Positions 1 to 5,134 of a stretch of 5,134 bases of DNA are shown in pieces. A program made the translations under genes and the position numbers. Source of the stretch: Gemmatimonadaceae bacterium (lineage in GTDB: Bacteria > Gemmatimonadota > Gemmatimonadetes > Gemmatimonadales > Gemmatimonadaceae); contig JANWKK010000181.1 in the NCBI GenBank assembly GCA_025451425.1, forward strand, positions 1 to 5,134. Reading direction: 5' to 3'. The first letter of the stretch is position 1, and each line of letters opens with the position of its first letter. The notes under the pieces were generated by a model, which was not told where the DNA came from, searched no databases, and worked only from the letters and a program-made list of their open reading frames with translations.

Positions 1-441
1 CTCAACATGTCGTTCGCCAAGTCAGTCTTCGTCAAGTTGGAAACGACGATGCCGGACGGCGTCATCGAGGGTCCACTATTCGAGCACATGCGTCACGATC
101 GGCACGAAATGCATCTGGCACCGTTGGCGATCGTTTACCACAATAAGCGGTATCGGTTGCGCGAGGCCGTCGTCTCCGTCTTTTACCTAGGGCGCGGCTA
201 TGCTGGGCGCCGGCTCGAGCGGGCTCGACGGCTCACCCGGTGGGGACGCGCTCTGTCGTGTTTGTTGCTGCCTGCCTTTTTACTCGGGCGTATCCTCGCC
301 GCAGGGGTGAGGCGAAGTCGAGCAAAATGGCGTGTGGTGTCGTCCTTTGGTTATCTTTTTCTGCTTGTCCTCTCCTGGTCGGCCGGCGAGTGCGTTGGTT
401 ACCTCGCCGGGTCCGGCGACAGCGATACCCGCTGGCGCTGA
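1..441 (+). CDS. Glycosyltransferase family 2-like protein, C-terminal fragment (cut by left edge)
   Basis: The reading frame is open from base 1 (Leu-Asn before the first visible Met), so the true start lies outside the window and 146 C-terminal residues remain. The opening stretch, NMSFAKSVF, resembles the N-M-S-F-R-type strand in the second half of many GT-A family 2 glycosyltransferases. It is followed by an acidic segment (DGVIEGPLFEHMR, residues 19-31), where such enzymes often place the acceptor-site acid, and by the YHNKRYRLREAV...YLGRGYAGRR region typical of their C-terminal end. Two hydrophobic stretches (about residues 84-103 and 112-137) with basic residues around them suggest membrane anchoring. 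The catalytic DxD part is missing from the window, so donor and acceptor cannot be inferred. It probably transfers a sugar during surface-glycan assembly at the cytoplasmic membrane. The stop lies 42 bp before the radical SAM gene with no terminator between, which suggests co-transcription. The family call is a recollection of sequence pattern, not a search result. Confidence 0.7.
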   Translation, partial: LNMSFAKSVFVKLETTMPDGVIEGPLFEHMRHDRHEMHLAPLAIVYHNKRYRLREAVVSVFYLGRGYAGRRLERARRLTRWGRALSCLLLPAFLLGRILAAGVRRSRAKWRVVSSFGYLFLLVLSWSAGECVGYLAGSGDSDTRWR

Positions 442-483
442 CGCTCCCGACCCAATGCTCCGCCTCCACATTCGAGGTCGAAG

Positions 484-1632
484 GTGTCCATCGCATCGAG
501 AATGCAGCGGCACGGCCGCCTTTCCCTGCGCGCTCGCCAACATCGCGACGGCGAAACGCCGCCGTTTCTCATCGTCTTCATCAACTCCATCTGTAATCTG
601 ACGTGCGAGCATTGTTTCTACTGGAAGGAGCTCAACCAACGGAACGACCTATCGTTCGCGGACTTCGAGCAGCTGACCTCCGATCTTGGGCAGTTCGACA
701 CGCTCAACTTGTCCGGCGGCGAGCCATTCATTCGGGCCGACTTCGGCGAGATCTGCGGATTGTTCATCACGAAGAACGGCGTCAAGCAGATTTACGTCCC
801 GACGAACGGCTACTTCACGGCGAAATGTGAGAAGTCGCTGCGTAAGGTCCTACAGCACAAGGCGCTCGACCGATTCGTCTGCGAGATCTCGCTCGACGGG
901 ATGCCCGAGTACCACAATCGGTTTCGGGGCAACCCCAAGTCGTTCGAGAAGGCCATGGAGACGTATGCCATGCTCGCCAAGCTGCAGGACGAGGATCCGC
1001 GGCTGCGAATTCACGTGAACACCGTGGCAATGAGCGAGAACATTGGCGAAGTGTGGCGGCTGACGGAGCACATGCATGACAACTATCCGCGCGTCGAGCA
1101 CCACAACCTCGCCGTGATCCGCGGGGATCGAAAGAATCCATCGCTCACGGGACCGGCGCTCGAGCAGTACAAGCGCCTCTACGCCCACATCCGCGAAGTC
1201 TGGAAGGACCGGGAGGACCACCGGTTCGGCGCCGTGGTCGAACCGATGCTGCAACACGTCAAGGTGAAGACGATGGAGCGCGCCGAGCAATACGTGCCCT
1301 GTAAGGCGGGCGTCCTGTCGGGCGTGATCCACGCCAACGGCGATGTCTCGGTCTGCGAAACGCACGCGCCGCTCGGCAACTTGCGTCAGAAGCGCTTCTT
1401 CGAGATCTGGGACTCCGCCGAGGCGAAGGCGCTGCGCGCCCAAATCAAGGCGAAGGCGTGCTACTGCACGAACGAGGTGTTCATGTGGCCGAGCATCGTG
1501 TTTCAGCCCGTGCAACTACCGCGCGCCCTCGCGGCGGCGGGTCTGCGTCCGGCGCCGCGGAGCGACGGGGGACCCGTTCCCCCGCGCGCCGCGCTTCCGC
1601 CTGAACGTCCAGTGCCGGCGGAGATTCCGTAG
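484..1632 (+). CDS. Radical SAM protein with shortened SPASM/twitch-like domain
   Basis: This 382-residue protein carries the radical SAM cluster motif CNLTCEHC (C37, C41, C44), which binds a [4Fe-4S] cluster and S-adenosylmethionine. SGGEP at 77-81 is the SAM-binding GGE motif, and ISLDG at 135-139 fits a later barrel strand. The C-terminal part has C273-x12-G286-x4-C291, which fits the opening SPASM pattern, then LGNLR and an FFEIWDS motif, then C326-x-C328. Four cysteines suit one auxiliary iron-sulfur cluster, as in twitch or truncated SPASM domains, rather than the two of a full SPASM domain. The substrate is unknown. No small precursor peptide gene is visible nearby, and the neighbours are sugar enzymes, so a sugar or glycolipid substrate is possible but unproven. 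The GTG start is chosen because GAGG at 474-477 sits 6 bases upstream. An in-frame ATG at 502 has no good ribosome site. Residues from about 349 are a Pro/Ala/Arg-rich tail of low complexity. Confidence 0.9.
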   Translation: MSIASRMQRHGRLSLRARQHRDGETPPFLIVFINSICNLTCEHCFYWKELNQRNDLSFADFEQLTSDLGQFDTLNLSGGEPFIRADFGEICGLFITKNGVKQIYVPTNGYFTAKCEKSLRKVLQHKALDRFVCEISLDGMPEYHNRFRGNPKSFEKAMETYAMLAKLQDEDPRLRIHVNTVAMSENIGEVWRLTEHMHDNYPRVEHHNLAVIRGDRKNPSLTGPALEQYKRLYAHIREVWKDREDHRFGAVVEPMLQHVKVKTMERAEQYVPCKAGVLSGVIHANGDVSVCETHAPLGNLRQKRFFEIWDSAEAKALRAQIKAKACYCTNEVFMWPSIVFQPVQLPRALAAAGLRPAPRSDGGPVPPRAALPPERPVPAEIP

Positions 1633-1654
1633 TTCGACGTCCGCCGAGCCTTGG

Positions 1655-2674
1655 TTAGCGCTCGGTCAGCATTCGCTCGAGATTGCGGCCGATGACGTCC
1701 GCGTTCTTGGTCTCGAAGTACCATTTGATCGTCCGGTCCAACCCTTCGCTGAAGCTGACGCGCGGCGCCCAGTCGAGGAGCTTGCGGCCCAGGGCGTTGT
1801 CGGCCACGCGGTTATATGGGCCGGTAGGCTTCGTCGGGTCCGTCTGAGTCCTCGCCATCACACCGGTGCGGCGAAGAATCTCGCGTGCCGCGTCGATCAC
1901 AGTCGTGCGCTCCATCGTGCCCAGATTGATGGCGGTGCCGTCGTGAATGCGCTCGGCCGCGAGGATCGTTCCGTCAACGATGTCGCCCACGTACGTCCAG
2001 TTGCGAATCTGTTCGCCTGTGCCCCACACGACGAACGGATCCCGCCGCACGAACGCGCGAGATATCATCGCGACCTCGGCGTGGTTCTCCGGGCACCGCT
2101 CGCCGAACGGGGCGAAGTAGCGCAGTGATGCGCAGTTGAAGCCATAGTCGCGATGGTAGGCTTGCAGCGTGAGCTCAGCCATCAACTTCGCCCAACCGTA
2201 TAGGCCGTCCGCTCCGTACGGTGGCCCAACCATGTCTTCGCGCAGATATAGAATTTCCGCTGGGTTTTCCTGGAGCGTGGTCGGGTAAACGGCTCCGGAT
2301 GAGGCGAAGGTGAACTGCTGGACGCCAGCGCGGTGCGCCGCGCGGATCATGAGTCCATCGAGCGCGAAATTCGTGGCGCACGCGGCCTGGTGAAGGTCGA
2401 CGTAGCCGCGGCCGCCGTGGTTTGCCGCGAGGTGAAAGACCTGATCCATTCCCTCGACGGCTCGTTCGGCGGCGCCCGGTTCGAGCAGATCGATGTCGGC
2501 GAATTCCACCTGACCGGTCTCGAGGAGAAATTCAATGTTCTCCCGCTTTCCGCTCGACAAATCGTCGGCGACACGGACAATGGCTCCCCGGCGGACAAGC
2601 GCCTCCGTGAGGTGGGAGCCGATGAACGAGCAGCCCCCCGTTACGAGGACCTTTTGTTTGAACCAGTCTGTCAC
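1655..2674 (-). CDS. Extended SDR NAD-dependent nucleotide-sugar epimerase/dehydratase
   Basis: This 339-residue protein has the features of an extended short-chain dehydrogenase. The Rossmann dinucleotide motif is VTGGCSFIGSHL (11-22) and acidic residues D37/D38 follow the second strand, where NAD ribose is usually held. HLAA is at 81-84, the catalytic serine region ASSGAVYP at 124-131, and the YxxxK pair at Y159 and K163. Such enzymes oxidise, epimerise or dehydrate NDP-sugars in the cytoplasm. The HLAANHGGRGY stretch, the SSGAVYP motif and the YGWAKL motif recall GDP-mannose 3,5-epimerase and related NDP-sugar epimerases, but the substrate cannot be fixed by eye. The usual middle glycine of TGGxGFIG is serine here. 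The start is GTG, with GGAG (complement of 2683-2686) 8 bases upstream; that site lies within an inverted repeat. The gene converges on the radical SAM gene (22 bp between stops) and diverges from the Gfo/Idh/MocA gene. Its length is normal for the family. Confidence 0.9.
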   Translation of the reverse strand: MTDWFKQKVLVTGGCSFIGSHLTEALVRRGAIVRVADDLSSGKRENIEFLLETGQVEFADIDLLEPGAAERAVEGMDQVFHLAANHGGRGYVDLHQAACATNFALDGLMIRAAHRAGVQQFTFASSGAVYPTTLQENPAEILYLREDMVGPPYGADGLYGWAKLMAELTLQAYHRDYGFNCASLRYFAPFGERCPENHAEVAMISRAFVRRDPFVVWGTGEQIRNWTYVGDIVDGTILAAERIHDGTAINLGTMERTTVIDAAREILRRTGVMARTQTDPTKPTGPYNRVADNALGRKLLDWAPRVSFSEGLDRTIKWYFETKNADVIGRNLERMLTER

Positions 2675-2682
2675 GGCGGGAT

Positions 2683-2725
2683 CTCCAACGATGACGTAAA
2701 GCGGGCGCGTTCGGCATCATTGGAG
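2683..2725 (-). promoter_or_regulatory. Predicted leader hairpin covering the epimerase ribosome binding site
   Basis: On the minus strand, CTCCAATGATG (complement of 2725-2715) can pair with CATCGTTGGAG (complement of 2693-2683) across a 21-base loop. This gives 11 consecutive pairs, one of them G-U in RNA. The 3' arm ends in GGAG, the ribosome binding site that lies 8 bases before the GTG start of the epimerase gene, so the folded form would hide it. This fits translational control by RNA structure, for example a thermometer or a protein- or ligand-responsive leader. No ligand-binding core is recognised. Alternatively the repeat could be a DNA operator, or chance. The pairing is seen directly; the function is inferred. 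Confidence 0.4.
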
Positions 2726-2726
2726 G

Positions 2727-2754
2727 CAACCAGCATACCGAGCGCTCCTGGTTG
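2727..2754 (-). repeat. Perfect 7-bp inverted repeat in the epimerase leader
   Basis: CAACCAG (2727-2733) and CTGGTTG (2748-2754) are perfect inverted copies separated by 14 bases. The separating bases include the 8-base palindrome GAGCGCTC (2740-2747). The repeat lies one base beyond the hairpin that covers the ribosome binding site, so the epimerase transcript could carry two stem-loops in series. TCCAAC near the far side of this repeat (complement of 2756-2751) could also pair with GTTGGA in the ribosome-site arm, giving a possible competing fold. It could equally be an operator for a DNA-binding protein. No function is shown by the sequence. Confidence 0.35.
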
Positions 2755-2988
2755 GAAGTCATTACGATCTAATCAGTTAACCGCGCGCACTTGTGGTCGC
2801 AGCGCTTTGTTGTTGTGGCCGCGCAACACATATTCCTGCGACCGTGCACGCACCGACGACAGGCCTTCGGCACGAAGCCTATCGCGGGGTTATACAAGCC
2901 CCTAGAATGCCTCGATTCGCACGGCGTGAGCTCTAGCCGCCGTTCAGCCAGGCTCACCCGGCGATGCCGTTTTCCCGACGAGACCGTC

Positions 2989-4005
2989 ATGCGAGTCGCC
3001 ATCGTTGGAGCGGGTTTGATGGGTCGCTGGCACGCCGCGGCAGCGCGCGCAGCGGGCGGATCGGTAGTCGCAGTCGTCGACGACGACCTGCCACGGGCGC
3101 GAGAGCTTACAGCCGCTCGCGCGGTCCGCTCCTCCGCCGTCGTCGAGACCGATATCGGGCGCGCGTTTTCCGAGCGGCCGTTCGATGTGGCGCACATATG
3201 CACGCCGCTGCCGACGCATGTGGCGCTGTCTCGCCAAGTTCTCGAGCTAGGCGCGCACGTTTTGGTCGAGAAGCCGATGGCGCCGACCGCGGATGAAACG
3301 GCGGACCTCTTCGATGTCGCCGCTGCCCGCGGGCGATTGATCGTTCCCGTGCATCAATTCCCATTTCAGCGGGGCGTGCAGCGCGTCGCGCGTACCCTCG
3401 GATCAATCGCGCCACTGTTGCACTTCGACCTTGTGACCTGCTCGACTGGTGCCGGTCCGACCGGTGGGCGTGCCGCGGAGAGCGTGGCCGCCGACATTTT
3501 GCCACATCCTCTTTCGCTCCTCCACCAATTCCTCGGTGGCGATTTGGCTGGCGGGCCGTGGATGGTTCGGGTAACTGCGCCCGGCGAGTGGCGGATCTCT
3601 GGCGAGCACCGCGGCACGACGATTGGAATTCTCATCTCGATGCGCGGGCGCCCGACCACCAACAGCGTCCGGCTGACGGGCGCGCGGGGTACCGCACATA
3701 TCGATCTCTTTCATGACTTCGCCGTGATCGAGCGCGGTCTGGTTTCCCGAAGAGCCAAGATCATGCACCCATTTGCCCTTGCGGGAGCGACGCTGACAGC
3801 GGCCAGCGCAAACCTCGCCGCACGCGCGGTGCGCAATGAGCGCGCCTACCCCGGTCTCCGCGCGCTCGTCGAGCGGTTTTACAGCGCCGTTCGCGGCATT
3901 GGTCCGGCACCCATCGACGCCGCATCGGTCATTAATATCGCGCGTACGAGTGACGTTTTGTTACACATGTTAGGTGTCAAGCGCGGAAACGGTGCAGAGT
4001 TGTAA
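2989..4005 (+). CDS. Gfo/Idh/MocA-family oxidoreductase
   Basis: This 338-residue protein starts MRVAIVGAGLMGRWH, the N-terminal Rossmann motif (GxGxxG-type, residues 7-12) of the glucose-fructose oxidoreductase/inositol dehydrogenase/MocA family. HICTPLPTHVAL (69-80) and VLVEKPMAPTADE (91-103) follow. The EKP lysine K96 is the conserved catalytic or cofactor-contact residue. AADILPHPLSLLHQFLG (167-183) matches the family's D-x3-H pattern, with D169 and H173 as likely active-site residues. These enzymes use NAD(P) to oxidise or reduce sugars, inositols or similar polyols in the cytoplasm. Beside an SDR epimerase and a glycosyltransferase, a nucleotide-sugar substrate is plausible but unproven. 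The ATG at 2989 is chosen because the Rossmann strand begins immediately there. Upstream in-frame residues (from 2791) are Arg/Cys/Ser-rich and unlike the family. The ribosome site is weak (GAG at 2980-2982). A likely terminator follows 19 bp after the stop. Confidence 0.9.
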   Translation: MRVAIVGAGLMGRWHAAAARAAGGSVVAVVDDDLPRARELTAARAVRSSAVVETDIGRAFSERPFDVAHICTPLPTHVALSRQVLELGAHVLVEKPMAPTADETADLFDVAAARGRLIVPVHQFPFQRGVQRVARTLGSIAPLLHFDLVTCSTGAGPTGGRAAESVAADILPHPLSLLHQFLGGDLAGGPWMVRVTAPGEWRISGEHRGTTIGILISMRGRPTTNSVRLTGARGTAHIDLFHDFAVIERGLVSRRAKIMHPFALAGATLTAASANLAARAVRNERAYPGLRALVERFYSAVRGIGPAPIDAASVINIARTSDVLLHMLGVKRGNGAEL

Positions 4006-4024
4006 CAACGCGTTTGCGCGATCC

Positions 4025-4047
4025 GTGTTGGGCGAGCAACACTTTTT
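4025..4047 (+). terminator. Probable Rho-independent terminator after the Gfo/Idh/MocA gene
   Basis: GTGTTG (4025-4030) and CAACAC (4037-4042) form a perfect 6-bp stem with a 6-base loop (GGCGAG), followed directly by five T residues (4043-4047). It begins 19 bp after the stop of the oxidoreductase gene, where a terminator is expected, and separates that gene from the lipoprotein gene. The stem is short and only half G-C, so termination may be partial. Confidence 0.55.
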
Positions 4048-4085
4048 GCGTGCTTCATCGCGAAACTACCTCGCCTGACTGGTTA

Positions 4086-4111
4086 CGCGGTGCATTTGCT
4101 CTGGCACCGCG
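4086..4111. repeat. Perfect 8-bp inverted repeat upstream of the lipoprotein gene
   Basis: CGCGGTGC (4086-4093) and GCACCGCG (4104-4111) are exact inverted copies with a 10-base loop. Seven of the eight pairs are G-C, so the hairpin would be stable if transcribed. There is no T tract after it, which argues against a terminator. It could be an operator, or a stem in the 5' leader of the lipoprotein mRNA. It lies 61 bases before the chosen start. Confidence 0.4.
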
Positions 4112-4139
4112 CTTGCTCCGACGCGCGTCACATCCGATC

Positions 4140-4155
4140 TGTGATCTTCATCACC
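4140..4155. promoter_or_regulatory. CRP/FNR-superfamily-like palindrome near the lipoprotein start
   Basis: TGTGA (4140-4144), six bases, then TCACC (4151-4155) matches the classical TGTGA-N6-TCACA binding site of CRP at nine of ten positions. The core GTGAT-CTTC-ATCAC is a perfect 5-bp inverted repeat. It lies only 17 bases before the chosen start and just upstream of the ribosome site. A bound protein there would more likely block transcription than activate it, unless the promoter lies further downstream than expected. A small RNA hairpin is the alternative reading. The match is to the Escherichia coli consensus, and the regulator in this organism is unknown. Confidence 0.3.
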
Positions 4156-4159
4156 TCAT

Positions 4160-4164
4160 GGGAG
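4160..4164 (+). promoter_or_regulatory. Ribosome binding site deciding the lipoprotein start
   Basis: GGGAG lies 8 bases before the ATG at 4173. This supports that start over the in-frame ATG at 4158, which overlaps the site itself, and over the in-frame TTG at 4014. Starting at 4173 also places a clean lipoprotein signal peptide at the N terminus. Confidence 0.65.
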
Positions 4165-4172
4165 CCAACCGC

Positions 4173-5090
4173 ATGCGCGCTAAACCGTTCTCGCCGCTTG
4201 CCGGCCTCTTTGCAGTCGCCGTGCTGGTCGGCGCGTGCAGCGAGAGTCCAACCGCAGTACCCACCGCGGCCCCGAAGCGGGCGGCAACCGGGCCGGCGTT
4301 CAACGTCGTGCCGGCACAGGCGTCGCATCTGACCGTCTGCGCGTCGGGCCCCGCCGGCACGTACACCTACACCGTCGCGACGACCGCAGGCCCAGATGGC
4401 ACGCCGGTTTCTACAGTGAGCCTGCCATTCGGTAGCTCTTTCTCGCTCGTCAACGACGAATGCAAGGATGTGGTGGTCTTGTCCGCGACTACTGCCGCCC
4501 TGACGCAGCCCGACGGCACTCTCCGTGACGCGCCGACCCAGGCGACGGTGACTCAGACGAGTGGCCCCGCGAACGTCGCGTTGTCCACCGTCTGGATAAC
4601 ACAGGAAGTAAACGATCAGCCGCCGTGCAACGACCCGTGCGGCATAGACACGCAAGCCCCAGGGCCGACGGTCTCCGTGCTCATGAACTTCTTCCACGGC
4701 TCGGTGATCGACTACTCGAATAGCGAGGTGCCGGTGCATACGTCCGGCGGGTGCACGCTCACGCTCGGCTTCTGGAAGAATCACACGAGCGTTTGGCCCT
4801 CGCCGTTCTCGCCGTCCGCCACGTTCTTCAGCAGCGGAAAGACCTGGTTGTACGAGTTGAACGCCCCGCCGAAGGGAGGAGATGCGTATCTCATCCTGGC
4901 GCACCAGTGGATCGCCGTCACACTAAACATCGCCAGCGGAGCCGGCGTTCCTCCCGCGGTCCAATCGGCGTACGATGCCGCGACCAACTACTTCAAGACC
5001 GGAGTCGGCTCCGATCCGATAGGCTGGTCTGCCACGCTAGACGCCTATAACAACGGTCTTGCGGCCGGCGGCCCGAGTCACTGCAACTGA
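4173..5090 (+). CDS. Secreted lipoprotein with GFWKNH C-terminal domain
   Basis: The 305-residue product begins MRAKPFSPLAGLFAVAVLVGAC. It has a short basic n-region, a hydrophobic core at about 9-21 and a lipobox VGAC with Cys22 as the lipidated residue, so it should be exported and anchored to a membrane. Residues 23-50 are a Pro/Ala/Thr-rich linker. Residues about 52-184 (TVCASGPAGTYTYTV ... ECKDVVVL ... FFHGSVIDYSN) look like one beta-sandwich domain of prealbumin-like type, with C56 and C97 as possible disulfide partners. An insert holds CNDPC (152-156). Residues 193-304 start GCTLTLGFWKNHTSVWP and include a helical stretch near LAHQWIAVTLN (242-252). I recall this domain from many secreted bacterial proteins of unknown role. 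C194 and C304 could pair and close it. No catalytic motif is visible, so a structural or binding role at the cell surface is likely. It sits behind a probable terminator and is probably its own unit. Confidence 0.85.
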   Translation: MRAKPFSPLAGLFAVAVLVGACSESPTAVPTAAPKRAATGPAFNVVPAQASHLTVCASGPAGTYTYTVATTAGPDGTPVSTVSLPFGSSFSLVNDECKDVVVLSATTAALTQPDGTLRDAPTQATVTQTSGPANVALSTVWITQEVNDQPPCNDPCGIDTQAPGPTVSVLMNFFHGSVIDYSNSEVPVHTSGGCTLTLGFWKNHTSVWPSPFSPSATFFSSGKTWLYELNAPPKGGDAYLILAHQWIAVTLNIASGAGVPPAVQSAYDAATNYFKTGVGSDPIGWSATLDAYNNGLAAGGPSHCN

Positions 5091-5134
5091 ACCGCCGAGA
5101 TCGTAATGCTTAGCTCGCTGTGAGTTGTGACGAA

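Larger units (their letters stand above)
2675..2988. other. Divergent intergenic region between epimerase and Gfo/Idh/MocA genes
   Basis: This 314-bp stretch lies between two divergent starts and must hold promoters for both unless one is read from further away. An AT-richer patch at about 2758-2780 stands out in the GC-rich surroundings and is the likeliest promoter core. On the plus strand it contains TCTAAT (2768-2773), close to a -10 box, but with no convincing -35 box at 16-18 bases. A second weak plus-strand pair is TTGTTG (2807-2812) and CATATT (2829-2834) with a 16-base spacer. GTGAGC (2926-2931) and GCTCAC (2952-2957) form a 6-bp inverted repeat before the Gfo/Idh/MocA start. The plus frame of that gene stays open back to 2791, but the extra residues look non-coding. 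Nothing here is certain beyond the arrangement. Confidence 0.5.

Noticed and set aside
850..1515. 221-residue open frame on the minus strand
   Set aside because: It lies antisense to the radical SAM gene, whose motifs cover the same bases. The translation (His/Arg/Leu-rich) shows no recognisable domain and is a typical GC-rich shadow frame.
1644..1665. 6-bp inverted repeat CCGAGC/GCTCGG between the convergent genes as a terminator
   Set aside because: The stem is short, the loop is 10 bases, no T tract follows on either strand, and one arm lies inside the epimerase coding sequence.
1343..2128. 261-residue open frame on the plus strand
   Set aside because: It overlaps the end of the radical SAM gene in another frame and is antisense to the epimerase gene. 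Its composition is Arg-rich and no domain is seen.
2745..2773. Sigma70-type promoter using TCTAAT at 2768-2773
   Set aside because: The -10 hexamer is good, but no acceptable -35 hexamer occurs 16-18 bases upstream, so it is mentioned only within the intergenic description.
2886..2902. GGGG/CCCC hairpin around TTATAC in the divergent region, and TTATAC/TATACA as a -10 box
   Set aside because: Only four strong pairs are present, and no matching -35 box is found at a proper distance. It is too weak to call.
2791..2988. 66-residue N-terminal extension of the Gfo/Idh/MocA protein
   Set aside because: The family normally begins at the Rossmann strand MRVAIVG. The extension is Arg/Ser/Cys-rich, has no ribosome site that I can see, and covers the likely promoter region.
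4014..4172. Upstream TTG and ATG starts of the lipoprotein frame
   Set aside because: The TTG lies before the probable terminator hairpin, and the ATG at 4158 overlaps the ribosome site. Only the ATG at 4173 gives a good spacing and a clean signal peptide.
4128..4904. 258-residue open frame on the minus strand
   Set aside because: It lies antisense to the lipoprotein gene, which has a signal peptide, a ribosome site and a known domain pattern. The translation is Arg-rich without motifs.

Overview
The window is high-GC bacterial DNA with four complete genes and one gene cut by the left edge. The organism cannot be named from sequence alone. The rightmost protein is a short lipoprotein whose C-terminal domain carries a GFWKNH signature. 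Together with the base composition, this is the style of secreted protein I associate with Gemmatimonadota or similar soil lineages. That assignment is an inference.

Layout, left to right. Positions 1-441 (+) hold the C-terminal end of a membrane-associated family 2-type glycosyltransferase. Positions 484-1632 (+) encode a radical SAM enzyme with a shortened SPASM (twitch-like) domain, 42 bp downstream and probably in the same transcript. Positions 1655-2674 (-) encode an extended SDR nucleotide-sugar epimerase/dehydratase. It converges on the radical SAM gene with only 22 bp between the stop codons. Positions 2675-2988 are a divergent intergenic region. Positions 2989-4005 (+) encode a Gfo/Idh/MocA-family oxidoreductase. 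A hairpin followed by five T residues at 4025-4047 probably terminates it. Positions 4173-5090 (+) encode a lipoprotein with one predicted beta-sandwich domain and one GFWKNH domain, preceded by a leader with two inverted repeats. The last 44 bases hold nothing I can assign.

The first four genes fit one theme: the edge of a cell-surface polysaccharide or glycoconjugate locus. The glycosyltransferase would add sugars at the membrane, and the SDR and Gfo/Idh/MocA enzymes would make or alter nucleotide sugars. The radical SAM enzyme would carry out an unidentified radical modification. The lipoprotein lies beyond a likely terminator and is probably a separate unit.

The most interesting non-coding signal is in the leader of the epimerase gene. 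An 11-bp stem, with one G-U pair in the RNA, has the Shine-Dalgarno sequence in its 3' arm, and a second perfect 7-bp inverted repeat lies directly upstream. This suggests control of translation by RNA structure. I saw no CRISPR array, tRNA, rRNA, insertion sequence or recognisable defence system.
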